Positions 1-37,719 of a stretch of DNA of 64,000 nt are shown piece after piece. Both the position numbers and the translations under genes were made by a program. Source of the stretch: Cristatella mucedo (taxonomy: Eukaryota > Bryozoa > Phylactolaemata > Cristatellidae); contig WPIO01000005.1 of assembly GCA_009760855.2 (NCBI GenBank), forward strand, positions 12,194,001 through 12,258,000, written 5' to 3'. Under the pieces are notes generated by a model. That model saw only the letters and a list, made by a program, of their open reading frames with translations. It had not been told where the DNA came from and searched no databases. Position 1 is the first letter of the stretch. Each line of letters starts with the position of its first letter.

Positions 1-482
1 CAAGCAAGCCGCAAGCGACGTACATTCTTGAAACTTTTCTACTTGAAAAAGCTTACCAGTAATGTGTCTGGGAGGTTACAGACGTAGGTTCATCTGTATC
101 TTAGCAATGTCCGGATATGAAAGCTATGCCATATATTGCCCAGCAAAGGTCTCAATAATTCAAAGAAAATTTTCTAAACGTAACAGATTGTAAAATGGAA
201 GCCCCAGTTGCACTTAATGAGTGTATTTATTATTTGTGTAGCTTATTGGAAAGATATTGTTAATGTTGCATGATATCTGGTCTTTCCTTGATTAGCAGCA
301 AGTACAAAGTGTGTTTCTGCAAAACCCAGAATGGAGCTAGCAGCTATGGCATGCCAAAACAATGATAATAATAACAATAAAACGTTAATCTGGCATCTTG
401 AAAGAGCTAAATCTCATTGTAGGCAATTAATTCTGGAAAGGGGGATTTCAATTGCTTAATGATAAAAAAGGCGCAATTTCAG

Positions 483-14861
<14,379 letters not shown>

Positions 14862-14963
14862 GCTGAGATTCTAAGCAGACAGTGCACTAGGCAGAGACTC
14901 TTCGGGGGCAGTTACTCGGGAGTCCGCCCACATCCCGTCCGCGAGCGGAGATGAGCGTTTACC

Positions 14964-14976
14964 ATCGCCATGCAAC
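14964..14976. promoter_or_regulatory. X-box-like RFX site upstream of the coiled-coil gene
   Basis: ATCGCC-A-TGCAAC resembles the RFX X-box inverted half-sites (GTNRCC and RGYAAC) with two mismatches and one spacer base. It is about 100 bp before ATG 14861, the usual distance for ciliary genes. This is a motif match only. Confidence 0.35.
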
Positions 14977-15092
14977 CAGGCAGGAGCCTACGTCACAGCC
15001 GGTCAATCACCGGAAATGCAGGTGCGCTTTCATTGGTTAACCAAAATCGTCAGGGGTGGGCGGCAACTGCCTGCGACGCTGATAATATAGCT

Positions 15093-15235
15093 CATTTGTA
15101 TAGCGCCCTAAGAGAACTTAATCACTATTCAGGCGCTTCATAGGTGCCTCGGGGCTCGAGCCCACGACCTCAGCCAGACCTTGGTCGGGGCGAGCACCTT
15201 AACCGCTGGACCAAACCAGCTCGGCAGATAACCTC
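15093..15235 (-). mobile_element. tRNA-derived SINE joined to a LINE-A hairpin remnant
   Basis: Reverse orientation: GTATAGCGCCCTAAGAGAAC plus CTATTCAGGCGC is a LINE-A terminal hairpin. It is followed by a tRNA-like head with B box GCTCGAGCCCACGACC. The tRNA-like end reads CCGCTGGACCAAACCAGC. Confidence 0.55.
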
Positions 15236-15984
15236 GCCGTTAGCTAACGTGCGCAAATTTGAGCAGATTAACCCAGGGTAGGTGTGACCGCGATTAGAAT
15301 GGGTTACCTGCTGCGGAAGGCCTACGTGCGCAGTGCTGCGGCTGAACGATGTTTAGGCCGTACCGCTGGATTTCATGCGTTCACTTCATACGTATTTAAT
15401 TAGCCCCGTTAGTAGTCCGCAGAGTAGTGTCGCCGAAGCGGCCTGATGTTCGCAGCTTTCCGCCATTTGGAATGGGAGTAGAAATAAATCAAAGTGTCGT
15501 GGTAACTAATAATTAAATGTAAACTTAAACGACGAGCTTGTGCTATCTTCTGTAACGCCACTTGGACCAAAATGCCTCCAAGATCTGAAGTACGACACCT
15601 CTGCAGTGCGACCGTGCAAGATTCACGATAAAAAAAGCACTGTTGCTTCCAGATCCAGCAGGTTCGCATATGTTGGTATAAGCCTTGCCCTCTGCGCTCT
15701 TGCGCCGTGCAATTATCAAGTCGGGTGGTGGGTTCCGGAGACAGTAGGCCGCGTATTATTGTAGCACAGCGCCGGCCTGACTCAGTTTTACAGTGCATTA
15801 GAATCGCTCAGCAGGAAAACACCTCTGTCCTAGAGCAAGGGGACTCAGAGGTCACTGAGGCATTTGATATTGGCTGGGTTGTCAACCCCATTGTCCCAGC
15901 TAGTTATGTAATGATAGGGCGACGCTAATTAGGCCTCTTCTTCATCTTCGGCTCCGTCTCGACGCCGTTGCGGTTAGTTGCCGG

Positions 15985-16162
15985 ACTCGTTTCTCTGCAA
16001 GCGAGGGAGGAGGGTGGGTTGTTCGCCGGCGATTGAGGGACAGGGCGAGATAGCACCAGGAGGATTCGGCCATACTCGTTTCTCTGCAAGCGAGGGAGGA
16101 GGGCGGGCTGTTCGCCGGCGATTGAGGGACAGTACGAGATAGCGCCAGGAGGATTCGGCGGG
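15985..16162. repeat. Tandem duplication, 2 x 89 bp
   Basis: Two near-identical 89-bp copies, each beginning ACTCGTTTCTCTGCAAGCG and containing GTTCGCCGGCGATTGAGGGA. GC-rich, about 0.9 kb upstream of AAGAB. Confidence 0.93.
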
Positions 16163-16252
16163 CGCCACCGAATAAGGTCGTATAGCGCCCGTGCTCGCAT
16201 TTTTGTGTTTCGTGTGTGCGCGCGTGCACGTGGTCTAGCCAAGAGTGCTTAG

Positions 16253-16694
16253 TGTAGTGCATGAGGTATTCCAGCCGTAAGGTGGAAGCGGAGCCCTAGT
16301 TCTCCAGTCAGGGTCTAGGCTCCGGTTCGGGCTCATCTTATTTGGGTCGTTCCCCACAAAAGACTTATATAGCCTACGTGCGGGGACGCATTCCTTCCGC
16401 AAGAGTGCTTGTGCTATTGAGAGCATGTGAGGAGTGTGGAGATAAAGCTGAGCTAGGCGCGAAGTGACTGTGCGCTTGCGAATAAAGCTCAGTAAAATCC
16501 CCAATTCACGCCGCAGACTCACGACCCCCTTTGGTAACGATAAGTAGGTCAGTTCCAGAAACGCTCGTTTCGTGGTGGCCTGCTTATTGCGTGTAGTGTA
16601 GACGCGCACCGAACGATAGGTAGGTTTAGGCGGTAGGGTACGCCGCTAGGTAAGCGGCAGGTTAAGCCTACTCCGCCGAGCCTTCGGCGTTACA
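16253..16694 (-). mobile_element. LTR-like block (candidate solo LTR)
   Basis: On the minus strand it begins TGTAACGCCG and ends CACTACA (TG...CA). It carries a TATA-like GGCTATATAAG about two thirds along, and an AATAAG-type signal. Flanks are TTAG and TTAT, an imperfect target duplication. No internal coding region. It could instead be part of the AAGAB promoter region. Confidence 0.35.
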
Positions 16695-17039
16695 TTATGA
16701 GCTCTTGTTGGGCCGAACGATCGGCCGCGGAAGGTAGCGACGTCGCTCACAGTTGCGTGAATAAATCGGTAGCTTGCACGATTTGTGTACCTCAACAAGT
16801 CTATCAATGGTAAATAATATGGCCAGCCGTTTCTTTGTCACACACGGACAGCTTCAGATTCTTGAGCTCGGGAAGTATGGTGGTCAAGGTGTCAAAAAGA
16901 AGGTGAGCCAGAAAGAGTCTTGGGAGATCACATAAGCTCACAATATAGATACAGATGACAAAGTCGCGGCACAGCAAGTAAACAAACAGCCGGCCAGCCT
17001 GAGAGGGAGTCACCGGAAGCGGAAGCATACCTTACGGCG

Positions 17040-17047
17040 ATGGCAAG

Positions 17048-17051
<4 letters not shown>
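17040..17051 (+). promoter_or_regulatory. Short upstream ORF overlapping the AAGAB start codon
   Basis: ATGGCAAGATGA encodes Met-Ala-Arg-stop, and its stop overlaps the AAGAB ATG at 17048 in another frame. It would matter only if the mRNA starts upstream of 17040. Confidence 0.5.
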
Positions 17052-29208
<12,157 letters not shown>

Positions 29209-29318
29209 CACCTTAAGCCTCACGACAGCTCTGGACAGTCTTAGCTTGTCCTCACAGAGGGCAATTAATGTAAATATATCTGTAAATACACATGTTCTCC
29301 CGTCTGCGCGGTCGAAAG
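29209..29318. other. Convergent 3' ends of AAGAB and TIPIN
   Basis: Only 110 bp separate the two stop codons. AT-rich with no AATAAA; ATTAAT/TGTAAATA-type sequence is present at 29265-29290. The two 3' UTRs almost certainly overlap. Confidence 0.8.
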
Positions 29319-29444
29319 TTAATCATCGTGTGCGTGTGATGTTGGAGCACCACCAGCCTCGAGCAATGAGGCTTTTCTCCTCTCAAGAGCAGCCTCTCGG
29401 TTTTTCTGAATCCTAGCTCGGAGCTCATCCGACAGCAGCACAGC
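29319..29444 (-). CDS. TIPIN: TIPIN exon 5 (stop)
   Basis: Acceptor cttcttccag, 41 codons and TAA. LSDELRARIQKNREAALERR corresponds to the human C-terminal basic helix. Confidence 0.93.
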   Translation of the reverse strand, partial: AVLLSDELRARIQKNREAALERRKASLLEAGGAPTSHAHDD

Positions 29445-32400
29445 CTGGAAGAAGATAGGAGCCAAACCGCTGTAAAGATTTCTCTATGCGCAGGAACTCA
29501 TAGCTGCCACCACAAACTATACGACGGTTGACGTCAGCATGTACACATTAGTAGGACGATGCTGCTTTTTTTACAATACTAAATGGAAGACAGCACTTGG
29601 TTAAAGCAAAGTCATAATGGCTTACTTTTTGGAAAGTCTTGCAAAAGCATAGGAATGATAGCAAAATGCTGCCGGAAGAATTGCTGATTGTTTAAAAAAA
29701 AGCAAGCAAGCTCCCATATGCTGTAAAACAGTCAGCAGTACGCAGATGCACCCCACGGCTGAACACTTGTCTACACTTAAAAATATAATACAATGGAAAA
29801 CCCCTTCTACGCTGACTTAACAAATGTAATTTATTTTAAATAAAACCGGATTTCCAAATGCTGTCTGCTCAATAGGTTGGCACAAGTCCAGGACAGCAGT
29901 GGAGCATCAGTTTAGAACACACTAAATCTTGGCACTAATCTAGTTACTAGCTCAAGAAGCGATGCGGTGGTTTTGATTTAGTTAGCAACCGATCGTGTTC
30001 CCATTACTAACGAACAAGCCCAAGCTTAGCTCCGTGTAAAGAGTACTCCAATGTTGCAAGCTATCTCCACGAAGGAAACGTTCAAGTGGGCCACGAACTA
30101 AGCCTAAGAATGACTCCACAAGTTGAAGCAGAGCACTTAAACATTTGGTACCGTTTTCAAGATGTCGACTTGTAAAATGCTGCTGTCCAATGGCGGTCAA
30201 CCCCCGTTTTATTGAACTAAGATGAGTCACGCGAGATCGAACAACAATCATGACACTGGCAGTCGAAGCAGCTGATAATGATGGTGTATTAGCATTCCAC
30301 CAACAATGTAATAATAATGTCAAGCACACATTCAGATAGCACCCTAAAAGAACGAAATCTCTTTCTAGGCTTATTACATATGCTGGAAAGGGAGCATGCC
30401 AAATCGCTAGTGATAATTCTGCAGTGTCAGCACGGTTAAGAACAAAGGACAATTAAGCAAATGCTGAGAGGATGAGTTGTAGCATATTTTTAAACGTCAA
30501 GTAGGGGGATATCGTAACGTCAGTTGTGAGTGAGTTCCGGTCTTTAAGATCACACAAACTGAAGGCATGGTCTCCAAAGAATTTGGCAGTTTGGGGGTCT
30601 CGTGTCAGAGGAGCAGCTGGTAACATACAATGTACCAATCTGCTAGTCCAAATCTACCCATGTTTGACAGCTGATCAAGAAGTTGCTAGTGGGCACAAGA
30701 ATATCCCGGTCAAGCTTGTTCTTCACTATCGAAAGTCACTAGACATATGGACCATCACTTAATATGCTACAACTTGGAGAATTTAAAGATCACGGTAAAG
30801 ACCTCTCACAGTCTGTCTTGGTAGAAGAGGGAAAGCAGTGAACATTACATTACAGGAGAACAAATCGAACGAAAAGAAAACGTCAACAGAATGCAATTCC
30901 AACCGCAGGCGAGCTATGACGACATCACCTATAACGATGCATAGCTGGTGTTAGGGCAGGAAATCCTTATCGTCATCGGATCAAAATGCACAAGTCTCCA
31001 TGCCAAGGCGGCTGCAAGAGGCCTAGATAGCACGGCAGTGATAACTCTGTAGTGTATCAGGCCTAACGTGTTCTTACACTAATAAGTAAAAAATGAGGTA
31101 GTAGCTTTTGACAGGAAATATTCAGTGTTCTATGCCATGAAAGGGCATACAGCAGATTCCCACACCACAGGTAATTAGTTCCTGGGTGCGAATGCTGTAT
31201 TACTCAAAAATGGTACTCTGTAAACTGACAGGCAAAGTCGGACAGCCGATAGAAACCGGATTCTCAGGTTTTAGATTCAAAGTAGCAAATACAAAGCATC
31301 ACGATTGCACCATTCTTCCACGACAGCTTGTATTACTGGTATACTGGCCACCTACCGGTTCAGCCCTGCTGTCCGTGGTGCCTCCATTGTTTACGGTGAA
31401 TTCACCTCCTGCCGAAAAGGATGCAGTAGCAGCAAACTCGTGTGCAATTACAGAAACATCAGACGGACTTTCATCGACGTCCACCTACAGAACGGAAGGC
31501 AGTAGTCCATCAATTGCTTCTGCGTGTATTGCTTACATGTTATTTAAGTGCACCACCAATGCATTCAATGTTCTACTAAACAGCATTCCGATGACAATGT
31601 AGTACTGACTGCACCAACGTGTAATGACAGTCCAGCAGATAATTGTTTCGCACAGGGCAGGAAAGAGAGAATGATAGGCATTGAACCCACAGCCACTAAT
31701 GTGGAAGACTTCAACAGCAAAAATAAGTAGTTTGTAACCTCGGGAGGCCGAAATCGCTCGACCTCAAGCGACTCTTTCAGCTTCTATAAACATACGCACA
31801 GCGAATCTTTAGTCGTCGTACCTGCAGACAACTATTCGCTTGAAAAGAACACAGTGACACCTACCAACATGCTGGTAGGTGACAGCACAACTCGACCATA
31901 CTACTAGCCCAAAAAAGTTCTCAAGCAATAGATAGAATTTAGGCAGTACGGCTATGGAGAGCTTCTTCCGAATGCTAAAATTGCAAAGGCAAGTGAAAAC
32001 GCAAGACGATGCTGCTTCTTCGGACAGTTGAAGCTTCCCTGCACTGGCAGCCACTCGGTAGTACGAGCAGCTGGCTGCCAGTGCAGGGGAACTTTTCTTC
32101 GTTGGCTGACTAGTCTGAAACTGCGTCTGGCTGCATCTGCTGGATCAGGGTGGGAAATTTCACTTGTTTAGAACTTGCTGCTTAGCATTTCTAGAGTCAA
32201 GATACAACTGACCAGGATTCATCAATACACTGACCTCACGTCTTGAACTTGAAGCAGCAAGTCCAATAAAGAAAAAACTACACAGCCGGATCCGTGCGGT
32301 GTTCAGCACCCAAAGGGATCAGAGCGATAAGAAAAGCAGAGGATGTCGTGCCGTCCTTAAAAGTCGAACCCTTACCCCTGCCCAGAAACAAGAGGCTAAA

Positions 32401-35400
32401 GCCAAAGCAACTCCTTCGTTTCGACCGGCAATACAACAGCAGCAGATTTTGCAGCTCGATTATAGGACTCCTAGCAATGCAGCAGCCAAATTCCGAAAGA
32501 CTTCGAAACGCCACGACTTAGTCTATGGCAGAGCACTTACACACGAATGCCTAGCAATGCAGCAGCCAAATTCCGAAAGACTTCGAAACGCCACGACTTA
32601 GTCTATGGCAGAGCACTTACACACGAATGCCAAGGCATCTGCCTGCATTAGCCAACGACTCGGACGCTAGCGACGACTACGACAATCCTAGATCGCATCA
32701 GCTGACACTGTGTTGCTTGCCTACGAGTTGAGTGAGGTCATTATCGATGCTATGGAGCTGGGCAAGCAAGACATGGTGGTCACGACGGCAGTTTATTCTG
32801 GCTGCTACGTTTGAGCAGCATACAAAGACCTACCCTCTCGTAGATGAGATGGGCTTCCCTTTGTTTAGCCAATGTCCTAAACACACATCGTTTTGGACAG
32901 GTACTCACATGCTCGGAATGAGGTGCCGACCCATGCGCTTGCAGCCATAGGCGATTAGTGATGCAAGGCAGTGACAGACCACCTTACCCTACAGCAAGCA
33001 TCTAGCTGACTTCCTGCTGCTGAACCTCACTATCTGCCTAAGTCATGTACAGTACGTCTTTGAAGGTTGCTAGTTAACCAAGCAGCAGCTAGCAAGAAAA
33101 ATATAAACAAACTATTGAAAGATAGTCAAACCTGTCTACTGGCGACCGACCGGTGGCAAAAGCAGATCCCAAAAAAGCAGATCACACAAACAAGTGACTG
33201 TTAAATAGGGATCAATCTAAGGTTGGCCTTTGCATGCCAATTGTAGCATTTTGAGAAAGTCATGCTTACACATGACGCTTAACATTACAAACGAACTCTT
33301 TCAAAAGCAGTCTTTGAAGAGACCTTGAAACGTTTTCAGGAAGAATGCAGGGTAGCTGCTTACAAATCAGTCCTCCTTTTCATCCTTAAAGCGAATTGCA
33401 CAGCCAGTAGGCTACGATGATATACAGCAGTGCAGAGGCAAGGAGGATTCAATTTAACATCAACAAAACCTGTATCAGCAAAAATATTTACTAAAGACAG
33501 ACATAATAAAACAAGGGAAATTCACACTTCTTCTAAAGGCAATGAGCACAATCAGCACGTATCTACTATTATACAGTTTTTTGTATCTTCGTCGTTAACT
33601 CCACAAAGCCACACAGACTATATGGGTGTTACGAAGGACTGTTTTCTATAGCGCACTCACATCCTAAGCAGCTTTGGGTGCTCACACAGTAGCCTACAGA
33701 CTTCATCTAAGAAAAGAGAAAATAGAGAAATAGAAAGTGAGAAGCATAGCTGAGTAAGGAGGGCAGTTGAGGTAGTGTGTAGCATGAAAGTAGCAGCTCA
33801 GAACGGCTATAAAGGATGTGCCACAGTCGGCGGCAGGAGAGTAAACTAATACCTAATAATGCCAAGCTCGGTATCTGATGACAAATTTGGTACATTTGTT
33901 GGAAGCGCAGGTTGCAAGAGCTGAACCTACACCAAACAGAGTACAAAACACACGAAAACAAAATGCACAATGGGTGCCTCACTACAGCTGGCAGTATCGG
34001 CAAGACAACGCAAACCAGCCTGTTCAAAAAAGGGGTATACCAACGATACCGTGGCAGCAAAAGAAGCCTGCGGCAGTTCGTCTGCTATTTCTCTTTCACA
34101 CTCTCGGTCGTCGTCAGACAGCACTTCTTTATCCTCGAAAATCGGCAGGTCAAATCGCATCCTGTTGACATAAGTCTAAAACCAAAAGATGCCTAGCAAA
34201 AGACAACAGCCACATTCATGGCAATTAGTCTAAGATAGTGAACAGTGAAATTCGCATGTACTAATTGTGGTGAGTGACCAAGTATGATAGCAGAGTGAGA
34301 GCTAGCACCCCTACAGACTAGGCATGGCAGTAGACGTTGAATGACACCCACCAAGACATGCAAAGCTCAGTCAAAAAAATACAGAGTGAGAGAGAAAGAA
34401 AAGAGAGAGAAACTGACGATAGCATTAGAAAAGCATCCACCACAAAGCGAGAGATTTGCTGCAAGCCTAAAGCAGTCGCTTAGTGTTCACAGTATTTTGC
34501 TAGTCTTAAGAGGCCTAATAGTTTGATGAATCATTATCAACACATAAGAGAGGCACGACTCCCAGATGGCCACACCAGAAAAGACCACTTTCCCGTGCCA
34601 TCTAAAATCCCAAATAATCCAAAACGAACATCCGGGCCCAAAAAGTGCCCCACAAGCATATGCGACAACCAGCATTCACAGCAACTTCAAGATGAGACAA
34701 AAAGCAAGAGACGGTGGACTACAGCAGCCGATGCAACATCTCCCTTGCTTCCTCGGCAAGTCCGGATAAGTCGATAACCACACGGTCGATCACTGCTGCC
34801 CCTCCCAGGGTCACATGCACACATGAGCGTGCCCCCTATACGTATGGGCTCGCGCACACAAACATACACCTAAAGTGACTTTCAAACCCAATATTGAGTT
34901 CCCACTGCCTATGGTTCTAGCTTATATCAAAACCTATCATGTAATTGAATAAACATGCTTGGCAATCAAATTAAAATACCTGATATTACCTCAAATCAGT
35001 GTATAGCACGTGTCTGACAAAAGCGGTATTAGACTGCACACCTAGAGCCTTGCCACGAGATAACTGTGATAGACTCAGAAAGATTCTAGTTTAAAGTGGA
35101 ATTAAAGCTAGATTTACACTGATTTATCTATGAATAATGGGGAGAAATACGAGTTGGTAGGATTAAAAAGTAATCTCGCCAGAGCAGCTGCTTTGCAATG
35201 CTAAATCAAGAGAAGGTGAGAGCCCGATGAGGGCAGGCTAAAGACGATTGGTATGCACATAGTGTTTTAAGATGGGCTTAGTCGGACAATTTCTCAGGGG
35301 GGGAGGGGATGCCATCCTGCATGGAAGGGGGTTGCAGCCTTCATCCAAATCCTGATTCAATACTCTCACTTGTATAGCAGCAGAAGAGCCTTGATGGCTA

Positions 35401-37709
35401 GAACCACTGCTTGCAGTGGGCAATAAAGGAACGCCCACTGCAGTACTCGAACCCACAACCCGGATCGTGAAAAGCTAGCACCTTACCTCCTGGGCTATCA
35501 CGGCCCCAATATAGTGGTCAGTGTCAAGGATTCCAGACCGTATGTTCTCGGGTCGTATTCCGCTTGAGAAAGAGTTTTGCAGGTCTATTGGTGCTAACTG
35601 TAAGTGGGTTGAATACAGTGCCAGCCGGGCACTCGGGGAAATCGAGGGTGCTCCTAAAGAGCGATTACAAGGCCACCGAGTCGGCACAACGCATCCTTGC
35701 ACAGCCATAAAAATTGCCCCTTTTATAAGAAGACCATGCTTGGCTCCCCAAGCATCAAGATCAATATATAGGCATTGTCCTGCGTTTTGTTATGACAGGC
35801 CCAAGAATTGACCGGTCATTCACATGAGGTACAACAACTTGAATGGTTGAGTGAAAAGAATCCCTCCCAAAAAAAGTACAAAATATGTGTCTACAGAAAT
35901 TCAAAAAGGGCATACAAGACCCAAACACATCTCCAGCCCGGAAGGAAGTGACCATGGGAGAACATCCATTCGACATTGTAGCTGAACGAGATAGCCCTCT
36001 AATTGAAGAAGAAATAGTAGCAGTCGCTAGAGTGCCGTGCTAGAACAGGATTTGACTTGTGCCCAAACCCTGGCCCTGAACACAAGAGCTGGAGGCTGCA
36101 CACGTGACTTGCCAAGCTAGGTTGGTGCATTCACACCAAGCAAAAAGCAACCTTACCTGGACTGCTTTCTTAGAGCCAAGGATTTCTATCTTGTTTATTA
36201 TCTCATCAAACGAGAGCTTAGGGTATAGCCGGTGAGCCCAGTGTTCGACGGCCTGCATCATCGCGTTTAAGTCGTCGACCTCGTGACCCTTGCCTCGAAA
36301 CTTGACCTTCTTTAACAGCTTTTGCAAGGCAGCCAAGCCTCGCTCTCCAGTCAACCTGTACGTGATTTACACAAAATGAGCACAGCGACTGCCCCCACTT
36401 CACCTACAGGCTTCCCACACAAACAGTGCACATTCTGGGATGGACTAAGGTTATAAACTCGACTAATAGAGGAACGAGGTGACGATACGGCCAATGCTGA
36501 ATTTCCCGTTTTTTCTACTGAACATAAGCACAGCTACTCTGATGCTCATAGTTCAGCTGAGCTCCCAATCCAAATTTAGCTATGACTACTGGCAATATTT
36601 GGCAGCAACTTCATGCACATCTCAAGGCGATATGACAAGAAAAATCGGCCAGACATTCGAAAACTTGTTTAGGGTACTTTTCAAAAGAAAAACATGCTAT
36701 AAATGAGATCGGAAGCTTTGACGACTTCCCCATCAAAGAAAAAATGAATATGCAAACCATGTCTGAACCGGATGTAAACTGAAAGCAACATATCTATAAA
36801 TAAGAGATTTGCCGATCTCTGCATCACATGCGACTTGCATTTCAACTTGTTAAAGCTTTGAAGATCGAGGTATATGTGTAAAGCTTGTTTTGGTTCCATT
36901 CTTGTGACTTTGAAACAGCTCCATTTTCAGTTTAGCTTGATGCGTTGTAAATTCCATAACTTGGCTAATCCTGCTGGTAGCAGACTGATATTTGAAACAC
37001 GAGCACATCTCTGCTTGTACCACAAAACTGCAGAGAATTTCTTATTTCGGTTTAATGAAGTTTGCTGTGCATGTCCATGATTGCAGAATATACACTTTGC
37101 GGACATTTGATGAGGTTTATAGCAAACTCAATTCAACCGAAATCTTCTATACTGTTGTAGTACAAGCATTGCTAAACTTTCATTTCAAATTTCATTCTGA
37201 TATAGGCAGTAATAGCCGAGTTATAGAATTTCCATAGATGATAGGCATCGATACACAACTACAACCAATAACACTGGCAATATACTAAAACCATGTAGGC
37301 AAGCTAACTGCCATTACAAAAAAGTGAAGGACTATACTCAAAAAGCAGGACACGACAATACACTTAAACCTATCCCCCAAGGCTTCCTTGCCACGTTCTT
37401 TAAAAAAATCCAGCACCAGCAAAACTAACAAATTTGCAGAAAGTATTGAATATAAATGGTCCTACGGTCTCACCGAGACGAATCGAGCTTTGGCTGAGGC
37501 TTCGAGACTCTTTTCTTCACGACAGCACTGGCAATCTCTTTCAGCTTCTGCTGTATCTGCTTGTCAGCTGCAGCATCGCTTTCTTGGTCCAAGTCCTTAG
37601 TTGCGAACGGACTGGCTGGGTTGCTGTTGATGGCTGCCTCATGGGACATCGAATTGTCTCCATCTTCGTCGGCAAACAAGTCTTCATACTCGGTGTTAAA
37701 AGGATCCAT
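29319..37709 (-). CDS. TIPIN: TIMELESS-interacting protein, Swi3 domain
   Basis: Known role of the family: partner of TIMELESS in the nuclear replication-fork protection complex. It binds RPA and promotes Claspin/CHK1 checkpoint signalling. Exons: 37474-37709, 36157-36355, 34050-34175, 31356-31484, 29319-29444, all phase-compatible, about 271 residues (human 301). The acidic N-terminus starts MDPFNTEYEDLFADEDG. The Swi3 domain runs from PKLDSSRLTGERGLAAL through KFRGKGHEVDDLNAMMQAVE, HWAHRLYPKLSFDEIINKIE, LGSKKAVQ to RMRFDLPIFED. Human has [57 protein letters not shown] and RIRLDLP. The C-terminal basic helix LRARIQKNREAALERRKASL matches human QQRIERNKQLALERRQAKL. The fourth exon is assigned by phase only. 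A coding 5' exon at 39711-39789 is possible. Confidence 0.95.
29982..30300 (-). other. Exon-like open frame in TIPIN intron 4
   Basis: The frame SSIKRGLTAIGQQHFTSRHL to LGLFVSNGNTIGC-stop, behind an acceptor-like ttcgactgccag, looks protein-like. It would truncate TIPIN if included. No family recognised. Confidence 0.25.
30310..30650 (-). mobile_element. LINE-A 3' end, decayed
   Basis: AGCACCCTAAAAGAACGAAA, CTCTTTCTAGG, then the RT tail end in reverse (TTTAAACGTCAAGTAGG, GTGAGTGAGTTCC). Confidence 0.65.
31356..31484 (-). CDS. TIPIN: Probable TIPIN exon 4
   Basis: 43 codons, phase 0 to 0, between acceptor ccgttctgtag and donor CCG|gtaggt. Acidic/serine-rich (VDVDESPSDVSVIAHEFAAT), which fits the variable linker of TIPIN. 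No direct residue match. Confidence 0.5.
32037..32088. repeat. 17-bp perfect inverted repeat (hairpin)
   Basis: Arms CCCTGCACTGGCAGCCA and its exact complement at 32072-32088, with an 18-nt loop. In TIPIN intron 3. Confidence 0.93.
32470..32629. repeat. Exact tandem duplication, 2 x 80 bp
   Basis: Two identical copies of an 80-bp unit starting CCTAGCAATGCAGCAGCC. They lie in a stretch open in several frames (plus frame 32299-32601: TPAQKQEAKAKATPSFRPAI). Confidence 0.97.
33590..33845 (-). mobile_element. LINE-B 3' end
   Basis: Same block order as 10680-10920: CTCCACAAAGCCACACAGAC, GTTACGAAGGAC, TATAGCGCACTCACATCC, then ATGTGCCACAGTCGGCGGC. Confidence 0.7.
34050..34175 (-). CDS. TIPIN: TIPIN exon 3
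   Basis: Acceptor ttggttttag, phase 0. TYVNRMRFDLPIFEDKEVLS matches human TCLKRIRLDLPILHEDF. The donor is taken at ACG|gtatcg; an in-frame alternative at 34041 adds three codons. Confidence 0.9.
35365..35507 (-). mobile_element. tRNA-derived SINE
   Basis: AAGAGCCTTGATGGC, inverted repeat CCACTGCTTGCAGTGG, CAATAAAGGAACGCCCACTG, B box CTCGAACCCACAACC, tRNA-like end GGGCTATCACGGCCCC. In TIPIN intron 2. Confidence 0.75.
35521..36042 (+). other. Plus-strand open frames in TIPIN intron 2
   Basis: 35521-35811 (ALGEIEGAPKERLQGHRVGT) and 35847-36042 (KKVQNMCLQKFKKGIQ, EVTMGEHPFDIVAERDSP, ends VARVPC-stop) read like protein. They have no recognised family and no clear splice partner. Confidence 0.2.
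36157..36355 (-). CDS. TIPIN: TIPIN exon 2 (Swi3 core)
   Basis: 66 codons between acceptor cacgtacag and donor CAG|gtaagg. Contains HWAHRLYPKLSFDE and LGSKKAVQ, the most conserved part of the protein. Confidence 0.98.
37474..37709 (-). CDS. TIPIN: TIPIN exon 1 (as modelled)
   Basis: Starts at ATG 37709, five bases after a good acceptor (tgttcacag). Either an untranslated or a coding exon precedes it. Acidic, then KKRVSKPQPKLDSS. Donor CG|gtgaga, phase 2. Confidence 0.9.
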
Positions 37710-37719
37710 CGCGTCTGTG

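Noticed and set aside
16804-17028. 74-codon minus-strand ORF starting 20 bp from the AAGAB ATG
   Set aside because: The opposite strand is also open here, there is no family match, and a head-to-head start this close would leave no room for either leader.
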